Positions 34,584 through 43,211 of a stretch of DNA of 64,000 nt are shown piece by piece. The notes below the pieces were generated by a model. That model was not told the origin of the DNA. It did no database searches and saw only the letters and a list, made by a program, of their open reading frames with translations. Source of the stretch: Paenibacillus sp. OK003 (GTDB lineage Bacteria > Bacillota > Bacilli > Paenibacillales > Paenibacillaceae); contig NZ_FOBD01000007.1 in the NCBI RefSeq assembly GCF_900109515.1, forward strand, positions 1 through 64,000, written 5' to 3'. Each line of letters begins with the position of its first letter. The first letter of the stretch is position 1. A program made the position numbers and the translations under genes.

Positions 34584-36437
34584 ATGAAAACAGTATTGTA
34601 TGTTCCACTGGATGATCGTCCAGCGAATCTGGATGACGTCGTTGTACAAGGAAAAGCAGCCGGTATCCATATCATTACACCGCACCTGGGTGACATTCAA
34701 AATCGTCTGGATTCCGAGAAAACGGTAGAAGGCACTACATTGCTTGGAACGTCTACGCCTACGTATGGGAAACCGTCCAACATTCATGATTTTATTTTAA
34801 AAAATGCAGCTAAAGTGGATGGATTCATCATCTCATCGGATATACTGGCTTATGGTGGTCTGATCGGCAGTCGTCAGCTTCGTGAAGATGGAGGTGGCAC
34901 ATATCCTGATTATGATCAGGACACCACACGTTTGCTTGATGTGATCAAAGCGATTAAAGGGAAATATCCACGCAAACCGGTGTTTGTGATGGATACCATT
35001 ATGCGACTGGCTACCACCTCTTTTGCAGATGGTCTCGCATTGGACGCGTACAACGAGTCACGTGCACTAATGCAGCAGCCGCGCCAGTCCTTTACGGCAT
35101 TCGAGGATATTGTGAACGGGTACAACCTTTCTCCAGAGTCTACGGAATATGGGGACACGACGTATTTTAATAAAGAACAGTACTACAACACCAGACAACA
35201 TAAATTCAAAACGAATCTGTACATTCTGGATAAGCTTGCTCGCAAAGGATATATTGACTTCCTCGCCGTAGGCGTTGACGATGCGAATACGCAAGGCGTT
35301 CAGATTAATGAGATCAATTATGTGGAAGCACGAATCAATGAATGGCTCGGTGGGACAGATGGACAAAATCCCGAACGGGCAATTATCCTTCCAGATGCGG
35401 ATGGCCTGGGTCACGCTCTGGTGGCACGTATGGCTAACCAACTGCTTCGTGGTGGGAAGAAGACGCGTTATGCAGTAAAATATTTTGGCCCGCATGGTTC
35501 CACGATTATCAATGCCTACGAATATATGAATGTGCACGAGAATGTGGTGCGTCATGTGGATATTGTTGGGGGTGTGGTTGTAGCGGATTCCACTTATCCA
35601 GAGCCTGATGTGGCAACGGATACAACTTCCGATATGGAAAATGGAAATGAATTAACGAATGCTGCATCTGCCCTTGAAGCTTCTTCGTTTGATATGGCGT
35701 CTGAGTTGGATCGCATGACGAACCGTCATCCAGGCAAACCGGGTAAAAAACCGGTGGACATTGAGATTGTTGCCATTACGGCGCTGGATCAGGTGCAGGC
35801 GGCAGTGGCGCAATTGACGAGTAATAGTGAGAAGGGGCTTCCTTCGGTCCTGATTGATTTTGTAGGAAAAGGTCCAGCCAACGTCGATGTAGCCGAAGCA
35901 CTCCTGAACAGTCCGTATACGGGGCGGGTGCTGGGTTACAGTGCATGGAATACGCCGGGGAACAAAATCGGTATGGCTGTGGGTATGGGACAATCCCGTT
36001 ATGCTCTGATCACAACAGAAACACATACCCATGCGTTGCGAGATGCCATGAATGCACAGGGGTCATTGTTGTTCAAACGTTTCCTGAAAGATTACTACTA
36101 TAAAGCAGTAGCAATTGCAGATATCCGCACGTATTCCAGAGCGCATGCGCTCTATACCAATGTGGCAACTCTAGCGGATCAGAATATGGTGTTGTTTAAC
36201 TCAGAAGAAGATTATGCTCATTTGCAAACCTTACTCAGAGATCTGATGCAGACCCACACCACGGCACTGGCGAACAAAACCGCTTTTGCCCAAGGGAATG
36301 TAGCGATAAAGCAAATCTGTAATGGGGAAGCAACTTATGCGGAGTATTGCAGTGCACTGCTGGAATATACGAATCCCGATTTCATCTGGGGACGTGCGTT
36401 TGAGATCACGTTGAATCCGAAAGTTGCGCTGAAATAA
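34584..36437 (+). CDS. DUF4127 family protein
   Basis: A 617-residue protein with the DUF4127 opening MKTVLYVPLDDRPANLDDVV and conserved blocks DGFIISSDILAYGGLIGSRQ, VFVMDTIMRLATTSF, DFLAVGVDDANTQGVQINE and YSAWNTPGNKIGMAVGMGQ. No signal peptide or membrane helix. The function of the family is undescribed; the many conserved Asp/Asn/His residues suggest an enzyme. CAGGAGG stands ten bases before the ATG. It is flanked on both sides by the two homologous structured elements. Confidence 0.85.
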   Translation: MKTVLYVPLDDRPANLDDVVVQGKAAGIHIITPHLGDIQNRLDSEKTVEGTTLLGTSTPTYGKPSNIHDFILKNAAKVDGFIISSDILAYGGLIGSRQLREDGGGTYPDYDQDTTRLLDVIKAIKGKYPRKPVFVMDTIMRLATTSFADGLALDAYNESRALMQQPRQSFTAFEDIVNGYNLSPESTEYGDTTYFNKEQYYNTRQHKFKTNLYILDKLARKGYIDFLAVGVDDANTQGVQINEINYVEARINEWLGGTDGQNPERAIILPDADGLGHALVARMANQLLRGGKKTRYAVKYFGPHGSTIINAYEYMNVHENVVRHVDIVGGVVVADSTYPEPDVATDTTSDMENGNELTNAASALEASSFDMASELDRMTNRHPGKPGKKPVDIEIVAITALDQVQAAVAQLTSNSEKGLPSVLIDFVGKGPANVDVAEALLNSPYTGRVLGYSAWNTPGNKIGMAVGMGQSRYALITTETHTHALRDAMNAQGSLLFKRFLKDYYYKAVAIADIRTYSRAHALYTNVATLADQNMVLFNSEEDYAHLQTLLRDLMQTHTTALANKTAFAQGNVAIKQICNGEATYAEYCSALLEYTNPDFIWGRAFEITLNPKVALK

Positions 36438-36508
36438 GGTGCTTTGGTATGAGACACTGAGTCGTCTTTTTTCCACCCCAGATGCACCCTTAATCACACC
36501 GAAGTCGT

Positions 36509-36643
36509 ACGAATGACCATCCGCGCTAGGAATGAAAGGGTGTAAGATTGTATTATCGGATCAATAGCAAAGGACACACACCGAAAGCACATACGCTAAT
36601 GTACAGACCGGCCACACGGGGCCGGTCTTTTTGTTGCGGTGAA
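36509..36643 (+). promoter_or_regulatory. Structured element with terminator, copy 2 (upstream of the tail cluster)
   Basis: Aligns along its length with 34388-34518, roughly two bases in three identical by eye. Its terminator is stronger and differs in sequence: AGACCGGCC (36605-36613), short loop, GGCCGGTCT (36620-36628), TTTTT. The ACAT/ATGT hairpin and TGTAAGATTG block are unchanged. It lies about 120 bp upstream of the first tail gene, so it could gate entry into the tail operon or simply end the DUF4127 transcript. Confidence 0.6.
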
Positions 36644-36763
36644 TGGTGTCCAGCTTTGGCGCCGGTAGATACGCAGAGGCTGAGTTAAAGGGGGAATTCG
36701 CTGCTGCAACATTGTCGCTGCACAATGCAGGCAGATCTCAAAATTGCAGCTGAAGGGGGCGAA

Positions 36764-37675
36764 ATGAATGTGTCTATGCGTAGTGGGGTAAACAACACGG
36801 CCAGCACAGGGCAAGTGAGCAACGTCATCAGGCGAATCCTGAAGCAGAAGCTGGAGGCTCTTGTCCCGGCATGGAATGGCCGAGTACAGGATATTGCTGC
36901 ACCGGGAGAGGTGTTAGCCGGACCCTGTGCCGTGATTGCTTTTGCAGAAGAAGTGCCAAAGTCTGCTTGGGCGGGGTATAGGAGGATCATCAAAATCTCT
37001 CCATATGCACGCGCCGAAGATGGAGGTGCTGAACAAGTAGAAGCATGGTCAGCAGCGCTGATGGAAGGACTACACCAGGTCAGGCTGAAGGATGGAGAGG
37101 GCGGGGCATTTACCTGTATCTATCTAGGATCTTCGGATGGTGATCGTGTGGATGCCAGTTCTGGACTGGTCACGCGCAGCCTGCGATTTGGGGTGTATGT
37201 TCCGGAAACGGTGGAATATGCTCAGGCTGAAACCACAGATTCGTGGATGGCTGCACTTCAGGGCTGGACACGAACTCAGCTTGGACAGGAATGGTCCGTA
37301 TATGGGGATGTCTGGCCTGGAGGTTATAGGTCCAAGTCTATACTATGGCGATTGACGGGATGCAGCACAACCACCGCAGGGACTTCTGCGCTGGAGATTC
37401 GCAAGCAATGGATTGGGCATGTACTGGCTGCGAATGTAGGAGATGTCCGTCAAACGGTCACAAATCTGGTTGAACAACTGGCTGTGCAGCCCCGTATTGC
37501 TTTGACGGATACAGACGGTACGCGATATGTGACGGTGGATGAAGTTTCTGCCGACTTGCAGGCAGACGCCTACTTAAACGGACAGATTCGTCTGACGTTG
37601 CAGCAGCGTATTCGCCGTCCGGGTACGGATGTGCCATTGATCCGCGAGATTCACCATAGCAAAGGGATAGAGTGA
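36764..37675 (+). CDS. Tail cassette A: first gene, tail-terminator-like protein
   Basis: A 303-residue protein at the head of cassette A. It seems to consist of two parts: residues about 10-140 (SNVIRRILKQKLEALVPAWN, AGPCAVIAFAEEVPKSAWAG) and 155-300 (WMAALQGWTRTQLGQEWSVY, WRLTGCSTTTAGTSALEIRK). The second resembles small tail-completion proteins. It occupies the place held in cassette B by a 142-residue protein. The role as tail terminator or connector is inferred mainly from position before the sheath. ATG 36764 follows AAGGGGGCGAA. Confidence 0.5.
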   Translation: MNVSMRSGVNNTASTGQVSNVIRRILKQKLEALVPAWNGRVQDIAAPGEVLAGPCAVIAFAEEVPKSAWAGYRRIIKISPYARAEDGGAEQVEAWSAALMEGLHQVRLKDGEGGAFTCIYLGSSDGDRVDASSGLVTRSLRFGVYVPETVEYAQAETTDSWMAALQGWTRTQLGQEWSVYGDVWPGGYRSKSILWRLTGCSTTTAGTSALEIRKQWIGHVLAANVGDVRQTVTNLVEQLAVQPRIALTDTDGTRYVTVDEVSADLQADAYLNGQIRLTLQQRIRRPGTDVPLIREIHHSKGIE

Positions 37676-37879
37676 AGATAGAGTCAAAGTTAACCGAGAG
37701 GAGCTCTTGGTGGGGTTCCAGATGAGAAAGTCAATATCATAGCTGTAGCTTCAAATTTATAAGTTCGTAGGTTCAATAGGAACAAAAATTCATAGAGTCA
37801 TGGGACAAAAATTCATAGGTCAAAAAGATACTACCAAAATCAGGTTCAATGAATACGGCAGTCCAACAGATGAGGTGAG

Positions 37880-38086
37880 ATGGCCATGGCAAGCGCAGTA
37901 AAAAAAAGCAAACAGACTGCCCCGCAATATACGCGGGCCGAGCTGATGAATCATGCCGAAGCCCTCTTTGCCGTTAAGGCAGAGGTGCTGTATGGTGCGC
38001 TGTACGAAGCAGCGCAAGAAACGTTTTCCATTGAGGAAGCGAAGGAACGCATCAACCAATTTATGAAAGCGAAGGTGAAGGGATAA
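37880..38086 (+). CDS. Tail cassette A: small protein preceding sheath
   Basis: A 68-residue helical protein with AEVLYGALYEAAQETFSIEE and AKERINQFMKAKVKG. Its counterpart in cassette B (48957-49193) shares the pattern of ILAAVLLEHETYTMEEA with QQHIQQFM. The stop overlaps the sheath ATG by one base in both cassettes, so dose coupling with the sheath is likely. Function unknown. The 200 bp upstream hold a direct repeat ACAAAAATTCATAG (near 37782 and 37804). Confidence 0.65.
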   Translation: MAMASAVKKSKQTAPQYTRAELMNHAEALFAVKAEVLYGALYEAAQETFSIEEAKERINQFMKAKVKG

Positions 38087-39549
38087 TGGCAGGCGGAACT
38101 TGGGAGCAAACGAATCGTCCGGTACTTCCGGGCTTATATATGAATTTTCAGGCGGCAGCGTCTTCGGCTATTCAGGCTGGTAATCGCGGAACGGTTGTTG
38201 TGCCGATCAAGGCCAACTGGGGTCCGGTGGGCACTTTTGTAGAAGTCGGCAGTGAAGCTGCAATTGAGCGTATTTTCTCGGCGCATGCCCTGGATAATGG
38301 AACAGCTTATACATCCTTGAAGCTCGCCCTGCTAGGAGGACCGAAAAAGCTGCTCGCTTATCGGGTAGCCGGAGAGACGGCAAAAGCAGCGACACTTACG
38401 CTGAAAGATAGCAGTGATGCAGCCGTGCTGCAGCTGGACGCCAAGTATCCGGGTGATCGGGGTAACGGGTTCTACGTCACCATTCAACCGGGTGTAATTG
38501 ATAATACGAAGCATGAAGTGCGCTTGTTTGAAGGCAATCGGATGCTGTATGCACTGCTGACTGCGGATATTTCGGCAGCGTCGCTGGCGAAAGAGATCAA
38601 TGCGGATGAAAGCAACATCTGGATTAACGCGCAGGCGATTGGCGATGGTACAGGTGTCGTTGCAACCGTTGCGGGAGCGGCGTTCAAAGGTGGTGTAAGT
38701 GGCAACGATGGTTTGACCAATGCGGAGTATATTGCCGTGCAGGGCGCGCTGGAAGGTGAGCAATTTGACGTTTTGGCACTGGATCATGCGGCGGATGCAC
38801 CTTTGCTGGCGAGCTTTGCAGCTTGGGTGAAACGTGTGCGCAATGAGGGTAAACCCGTGATGGCTGTATTCGGTGGTACTACGGCAGACGATACCTCTGC
38901 GACTGCAGCACAGAAGGCGGCGGCACGTTCACTCACATTGAATCATGAGGGTGTAATCAATGTTGGTACGGGTGTGCGCTTGGGAGATGCATTCTACAGC
39001 TCGGCGGAAACGTCTGCTTATGTCGCGGGTCTGATTGCCGGACAACGTCTGAATGAATCCACCACATACGCACCTTCTCCGTTCGATGACGTGACGCGTC
39101 GCTGGACTCGTGCAGAACAGGAGCAGGCGGTACAGAATGGCGTATTTATTTTCTTCCATGATGGACGTCAGGTGAAGGCGCTTCGCGGAGTGAATACACT
39201 CGTGACCCCTGCCGCAGGACAGAATAATGCCTGGAAAAAAATCCGTTCGATTCGTGTGATGGATGCGATTAATACGGATTTGCAGCGCTCTGCTGAAGAT
39301 ACGTATATCGGCAAAGTGAACAATACGGAAGAGGGCCGTCAGGCGTTGATCGGTGCGATGAAAGCCTATTTGGCGCTGCTCGCACAGAGCAATGTCATTG
39401 AAGCTGCGGGGTACGATGTCGTTCTTGACCCAGCGTATTATGGTGCTGCACCTATTCTCAAGCCGGAGGCGGATCAGGTATTCCTGCAATGGAATGTGAA
39501 GCTGACGGATGTCATGGAGCAGTTGTTTGGTACGTTTTACGTGCAATAA
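38086..39549 (+). CDS. Tail cassette A: contractile tail sheath protein (XkdK-like)
   Basis: A 487-residue sheath subunit, which contracts to drive the tube through the envelope. The N-terminus MAGGTWEQTNRPVLPGLYMN is the strand exchanged between subunits and is shared with PBSX XkdK and with the cassette B sheath. Conserved blocks: GTVVVPIKANWGPVGTFVEV, RVMDAINTDLQRSAEDTYIG and KVNNTEEGRQALIGAMKAYL, and a C-terminal beta-rich end (VFLQWNVKLTDVMEQLFGTF). Sheath means myovirus-type (R-type), not flexible, tails. Confidence 0.93.
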   Translation: MAGGTWEQTNRPVLPGLYMNFQAAASSAIQAGNRGTVVVPIKANWGPVGTFVEVGSEAAIERIFSAHALDNGTAYTSLKLALLGGPKKLLAYRVAGETAKAATLTLKDSSDAAVLQLDAKYPGDRGNGFYVTIQPGVIDNTKHEVRLFEGNRMLYALLTADISAASLAKEINADESNIWINAQAIGDGTGVVATVAGAAFKGGVSGNDGLTNAEYIAVQGALEGEQFDVLALDHAADAPLLASFAAWVKRVRNEGKPVMAVFGGTTADDTSATAAQKAAARSLTLNHEGVINVGTGVRLGDAFYSSAETSAYVAGLIAGQRLNESTTYAPSPFDDVTRRWTRAEQEQAVQNGVFIFFHDGRQVKALRGVNTLVTPAAGQNNAWKKIRSIRVMDAINTDLQRSAEDTYIGKVNNTEEGRQALIGAMKAYLALLAQSNVIEAAGYDVVLDPAYYGAAPILKPEADQVFLQWNVKLTDVMEQLFGTFYVQ

Positions 39550-39643
39550 GGTTTGTGTAGAAGGAAACGGTCTTTTAAAAGAGACGCCGATTCGTTGAAT
39601 GGATGGTTTATACGATATTTTATAATCTCAAGGAGGAATTGTC

Positions 39644-40051
39644 ATGTTGGATGCGTCAAGAGTCATTCTCGGTACCCATGGTCAGCTGCATATCGATGGT
39701 GTGTGGCAGACCAATATTAATAAGCTGGAGGCCAGCGTAGAAATTGAGAAACGTGAGCTGAATCTGGTCGGCAACGACTGGAAAGTACACAAGAATGGTG
39801 CGAAAAAAGGAACAGGTACCATGACAGGTTACAAAGTCACTTCGGACATGATCCAGCGCGGCTTCACCAAATTCCAAATTATCTCGAAGGTGGACGATCC
39901 AGAATCCTACGGTCATGAGAGTGTCCTGTTGAAAGGTTGCATGGTGGACAAAATCCAGCTTGCCAACTGGACTGCGGGTGAGGAAGTACCGGAGGAAACA
40001 AGCTTTACATTTGAAGGATTTGATTTGTTGAACCCGATTGTAGCGAACTAA
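39644..40051 (+). CDS. Tail cassette A: tail tube protein (XkdM-like)
   Basis: A 135-residue inner-tube subunit forming stacked hexameric rings. Tube-fold markers are GTHGQLHIDGVWQTNINKLE, VEIEKRELNLVGNDWKVHKN, then GTMTGYKVTSDM and EEVPEETSFTFEGFDLLNPI at the C-terminus. AAGGAGG upstream. It follows the sheath by 94 bp, and a hairpin follows it, which may lower expression of downstream assembly genes relative to sheath and tube. Confidence 0.92.
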   Translation: MLDASRVILGTHGQLHIDGVWQTNINKLEASVEIEKRELNLVGNDWKVHKNGAKKGTGTMTGYKVTSDMIQRGFTKFQIISKVDDPESYGHESVLLKGCMVDKIQLANWTAGEEVPEETSFTFEGFDLLNPIVAN

Positions 40052-40147
40052 GGATGGAATGACTTCGAACTTCTAAAAGACCTCGTAATGAAGCTTGTCT
40101 GATCAGGCGTATGTGCAACGAGAATTACAGAAATAGGAACACAGGTA

Positions 40148-40175
40148 GGCCGAGAAATTCTCGGTCTCTTTGTTG
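40148..40175 (+). terminator. Weak terminator-like hairpin after the tube gene (cassette A)
   Basis: GGCCGAG, short loop, CTCGGTC (one G-U), then TCTTTGTTG. The imperfect T-run suggests partial termination. Confidence 0.5.
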
Positions 40176-40232
40176 TCCCTGAATATGTAGATGTGTTAAC
40201 CCAATTGTGAAATGAGAAGGAGATAACGCCCG

Positions 40233-40667
40233 ATGAGTATGAATGAAAATATGTCCGAAGAACAGATTTTGGATCAGTTGTTTGAAGCAGCAGAACGTTT
40301 GCCAGAAGAGAATGTACGCATTCAACGTTTGGATCTGTTGCTGACTCTGCGTGGATTGACTTCCTCCAAAGTGGATCAGATTCGCGAACGCTGTACCATT
40401 CGGAAAACGGTCAAAGGCCGCACCGAGGAAAAGGTGGATACCGAAACGTTTAACGCGCTGCTGATTTCCGAAGCGACGGTGAAAATGAATGTACACGGAC
40501 TCGAACTGTCCGGTTGGGGAGACAACCGCATCACAGGCCGCATGAAGCTGTCCGGTGGGGAACAAGCGGTTCGCCGCATGCTGCTCGCTGGTGAACTGGA
40601 TGCCGTTGGCGACAAGGTACTTGAGCTGTCCGGCTTCGGTGTGGAGATTGAAGACCTAAAAAACTAA
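40233..40667 (+). CDS. Tail cassette A: tail assembly chaperone, short form (XkdN-like)
   Basis: A 144-residue helical chaperone equivalent to lambda gpG and PBSX XkdN, which coats the tape measure before tube assembly. Blocks: TLRGLTSSKVDQIRERCTIR, NALLISEATVKMNVHGLELS and AVRRMLLAGELDAVGDKVLE. The last sense codons are CTA AAA AAC before TAA, so the heptamer A AAA AAC (40658-40664) lies in frame immediately before the stop. That is the classic -1 slippery site. Confidence 0.85.
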   Translation: MSMNENMSEEQILDQLFEAAERLPEENVRIQRLDLLLTLRGLTSSKVDQIRERCTIRKTVKGRTEEKVDTETFNALLISEATVKMNVHGLELSGWGDNRITGRMKLSGGEQAVRRMLLAGELDAVGDKVLELSGFGVEIEDLKN

Positions 40668-40825
40668 TTCACTCCGGCGGGATGACCACGTTCCTTTATC
40701 ATATGTGGGTGCGTCATCATCTACGGCCCGGAGAATTCTGGTCTTTGCCACGCGGGGAGCGCTCGCTGTTGATTGCTTTCTCGGAAGAGGAAATGGCAGC
40801 GATCACCTCGCAAATGAATCGATAA
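40664..40825 (+). CDS. Tail cassette A: chaperone -1 frameshift extension (T part)
   Basis: After a -1 slip at 40658-40664 reading continues CTA ATT CAC TCC for 53 codons to TAA at 40823-40825, giving a fusion of about 197 residues. The extension contains YHMWVRHHLRPGEFWSLPRG and EEEMAAITSQMNR. An internal ATG at 40682 would allow separate translation, but without a strong ribosome site. In phages the GT fusion, made at low frequency, binds tail tube and tape measure. Frameshifting is predicted from sequence. Confidence 0.75.
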   Translation, partial: LIHSGGMTTFLYHMWVRHHLRPGEFWSLPRGERSLLIAFSEEEMAAITSQMNR

Positions 40826-40850
40826 CTAGATTGGTCAGGGGGTGAAAGAA

Positions 40851-42527
40851 ATGGCAGAAATGATTGTGGGCTTGTCCAAATCAAACGCGGAAATGCGAAC
40901 GACCATCCGATATCTGGATCAGATACAGCGTTCTACCGAACGTCTGGGCAGAGTTCGCTATCAGAGTCTAATCAAGGTGAACAATGAGCTTAGAACGACT
41001 GGGCGTAGGTTGGAGAGTGTTTATAGTACGGCTGTGCGATTGAGTAGGTTGCGGATCACGCCGACGGTTGATTTGGCTGACCGTGCTACTCCAGCATTAA
41101 ATGGTTTGTTGAAAAAAATGAAACAAATCCGATCTAAGATGTTGAATGCTACAGCTAATGTGCAGCTCAAAGTGAGTCACCAAATTTCAGGTGTGTCCGT
41201 TAATGTGAATTCACAGCCATTAATAGATGCTTTGAGTATAAATACGCAGTCAATTAATGTGCTGAGCACCAAGCTGGATTCCATCAATATTGGGGGAGCC
41301 TCAGCAACCGAAGAAAAACCTAAATCCTTTTTGCAAAAGATGAAGGGCATGTTTGATCGAGGCAAATCGATTTCTTCTGGTGTGCAGAAAGGATTCGCTG
41401 CCAGGAGTAGTGGTAAAAAGCTGTGGAGAGAAATAACCAGTCCATCCACACCAGGTAATAAATGGAAAAAAGCGGTTAGGGTTACGAAACGCGGAGCTAC
41501 TTTTATGAACGATTTCTCGACCGCAGGGTCCGATTTAATCGGTGGTATAGATGGAATGTGGGGAGATGTCAAAGGGTTATTTGGTGGCAGTGGTGGTGGA
41601 GCAGGAGGTGGTGGAACCTCTGGAATAATGAGTAAACTGGGTGGCGGATTAGCTAAGGGAGCAGGCAAGCTATTTGCGCCGATTCGTATGCTTAGCAATA
41701 TTAAAGATCTTGGGAGCGCTCCTCCAGAGGAACGAGTGCGTGCATTAGGTTCTGTTGCTGGTAGTGCATTAGGAACAACTCTTGGCAGCATCATTGGTAG
41801 TGTAATTCCGGTGGGTGGAACCCTGGCAGGCGGTGCAATAGGGGGGTGGCTCGGTGAGAAAGCCGGTGACTGGGTTGGCGATAAGGTAGGTGGATTTATC
41901 AATAACCATGCAGAGGGTATTTCGAAAATGGCGAATCTTGCTGTGCAGGGAACGAATATTGTTATGGAGAAATCAAAGGATATGTTCAATGGCATATCCA
42001 GTTTCTTCGGTTTTGGCTCCAAGAAAGAGGAAGAGAAGCCTGTCGTATCCGTATCCACTGTCCCCGTATCCCAGGCGGCAACGGTCGCTTCAACGTCGCA
42101 AATAGCAACAGGTCCGCAGATGCCAACTGCCTATATTCCACCGGCACTGACAATGACGGGTCCAGCAGCATATATGAACAGTAAAGTCGGCCAGTCTACA
42201 TCTGCTGGTTTCATGGGAACAAGCGTGATGCAGTCCCAAGCCATGGGTCTAGGTAACGGAGCGCAACCTGCTGGAAATGCCAATGGCAAATCGTCCACGA
42301 TGACGGTACAAATATCCGAAGACCAGATGAGCAGTCTGTCCGGTTACCTGAAGGATTTCAAAACCGAGACGACCAACCAGATCTCCGTCAACGTACCACA
42401 AGGTGCTGTGCAGGTGACTGTCCGGGAGAATGCTATCGACTACGATGCCATCTCACATCAGGTTGGAATGAGATTTGCAGGTGAAGTGCGCCGTGCGATG
42501 GAGAATCGCAAAACCATTATGGCCTAA
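40851..42527 (+). CDS. Tail cassette A: tape measure protein
   Basis: A 558-residue protein that sets tail length. It has a helical, basic N-terminal third (EMRTTIRYLDQIQRSTERLG), a Gly-rich hinge and a hydrophobic Gly/Ala middle (GSVAGSALGTTLGSIIGSVI, GGTLAGGAIGGWLGEKAGDW) as in tape measures that insert in membranes. A low-complexity Ser/Thr/Ala region and a helical C-terminus follow. ATG 40851 follows AGGGGGTG; a GTG at 40842 is inside the ribosome site. Position right after the frameshifted chaperone is diagnostic. It is short for a tape measure, implying a short tail. Confidence 0.82.
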   Translation: MAEMIVGLSKSNAEMRTTIRYLDQIQRSTERLGRVRYQSLIKVNNELRTTGRRLESVYSTAVRLSRLRITPTVDLADRATPALNGLLKKMKQIRSKMLNATANVQLKVSHQISGVSVNVNSQPLIDALSINTQSINVLSTKLDSINIGGASATEEKPKSFLQKMKGMFDRGKSISSGVQKGFAARSSGKKLWREITSPSTPGNKWKKAVRVTKRGATFMNDFSTAGSDLIGGIDGMWGDVKGLFGGSGGGAGGGGTSGIMSKLGGGLAKGAGKLFAPIRMLSNIKDLGSAPPEERVRALGSVAGSALGTTLGSIIGSVIPVGGTLAGGAIGGWLGEKAGDWVGDKVGGFINNHAEGISKMANLAVQGTNIVMEKSKDMFNGISSFFGFGSKKEEEKPVVSVSTVPVSQAATVASTSQIATGPQMPTAYIPPALTMTGPAAYMNSKVGQSTSAGFMGTSVMQSQAMGLGNGAQPAGNANGKSSTMTVQISEDQMSSLSGYLKDFKTETTNQISVNVPQGAVQVTVRENAIDYDAISHQVGMRFAGEVRRAMENRKTIMA

Positions 42528-42545
42528 GCAGAAAGGAGGCCTGTC

Positions 42546-43211
42546 ATGACTGTTTTTAAAGATAACGTGGAAGGTGTCAAAATGGAATTTACCCTGATCG
42601 ATGGGAAAACGAAGTTTCAATTCCCGGTAAAACCGGAAGAACTGACGATCTCCCGATCCAAAGGGTATGAGACGATTAATATGCTGGAGTATGGCGAGTT
42701 TGATTTTGCGCAGGGGGAGAAGGTGAAGGAAATCACCTTCTCTTCTTTTTTTCCCAAAGAATATGATGCGTCCTATTGCATGTACGAGCCTTTGCCTGAT
42801 CCACGTGTTGCGATGAATATGCTGAATACGTTTCTGGTATCGAAGAAACCGCTGCGCTTTATCATTACCAATACGGGGGTAAACGTGCCGGTGTATCTGA
42901 TCTCGCACAATACGACCTTTCGAGGCGGTGAGAGCGGGGATATTTACTTTGACATTACGCTGCGCACGTGGCGGGATTCCAAAGTGGAGAAGGTTGGCGG
43001 CGCAACATCTGCGAGCAAGTCAGGTTCTCGTACGGATCTGAAAACGAGCAGCAAGACCTACACCGTCAAATCTGGCGATTCCCTGTCCAAAATAGCAAAG
43101 CTTGAACTGGGCAGCAGTTCCAAATGGAACGAGATTTATAAGCTCAATGTGAAGATCATCGGCAGTGATCCGAACCGGATCAAGCCGGGACAAAAGCTGG
43201 TGATGCCATGA
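42546..43211 (+). CDS. Tail cassette A: LysM baseplate/tail protein (XkdP-like)
   Basis: A 221-residue protein. The N-terminal domain (FPVKPEELTISRSKGYETIN, ITFSSFFPKEYDASYC) is typical of XkdP/gp53-like baseplate components. A Ser/Lys linker is followed by a C-terminal LysM (YTVKSGDSLSKIAKLELGSS, IKPGQKLVMP), which may touch peptidoglycan or seal the tube. AAAGGAGG upstream. Overlaps the hub gene by four bases. Confidence 0.88.
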   Translation: MTVFKDNVEGVKMEFTLIDGKTKFQFPVKPEELTISRSKGYETINMLEYGEFDFAQGEKVKEITFSSFFPKEYDASYCMYEPLPDPRVAMNMLNTFLVSKKPLRFIITNTGVNVPVYLISHNTTFRGGESGDIYFDITLRTWRDSKVEKVGGATSASKSGSRTDLKTSSKTYTVKSGDSLSKIAKLELGSSSKWNEIYKLNVKIIGSDPNRIKPGQKLVMP

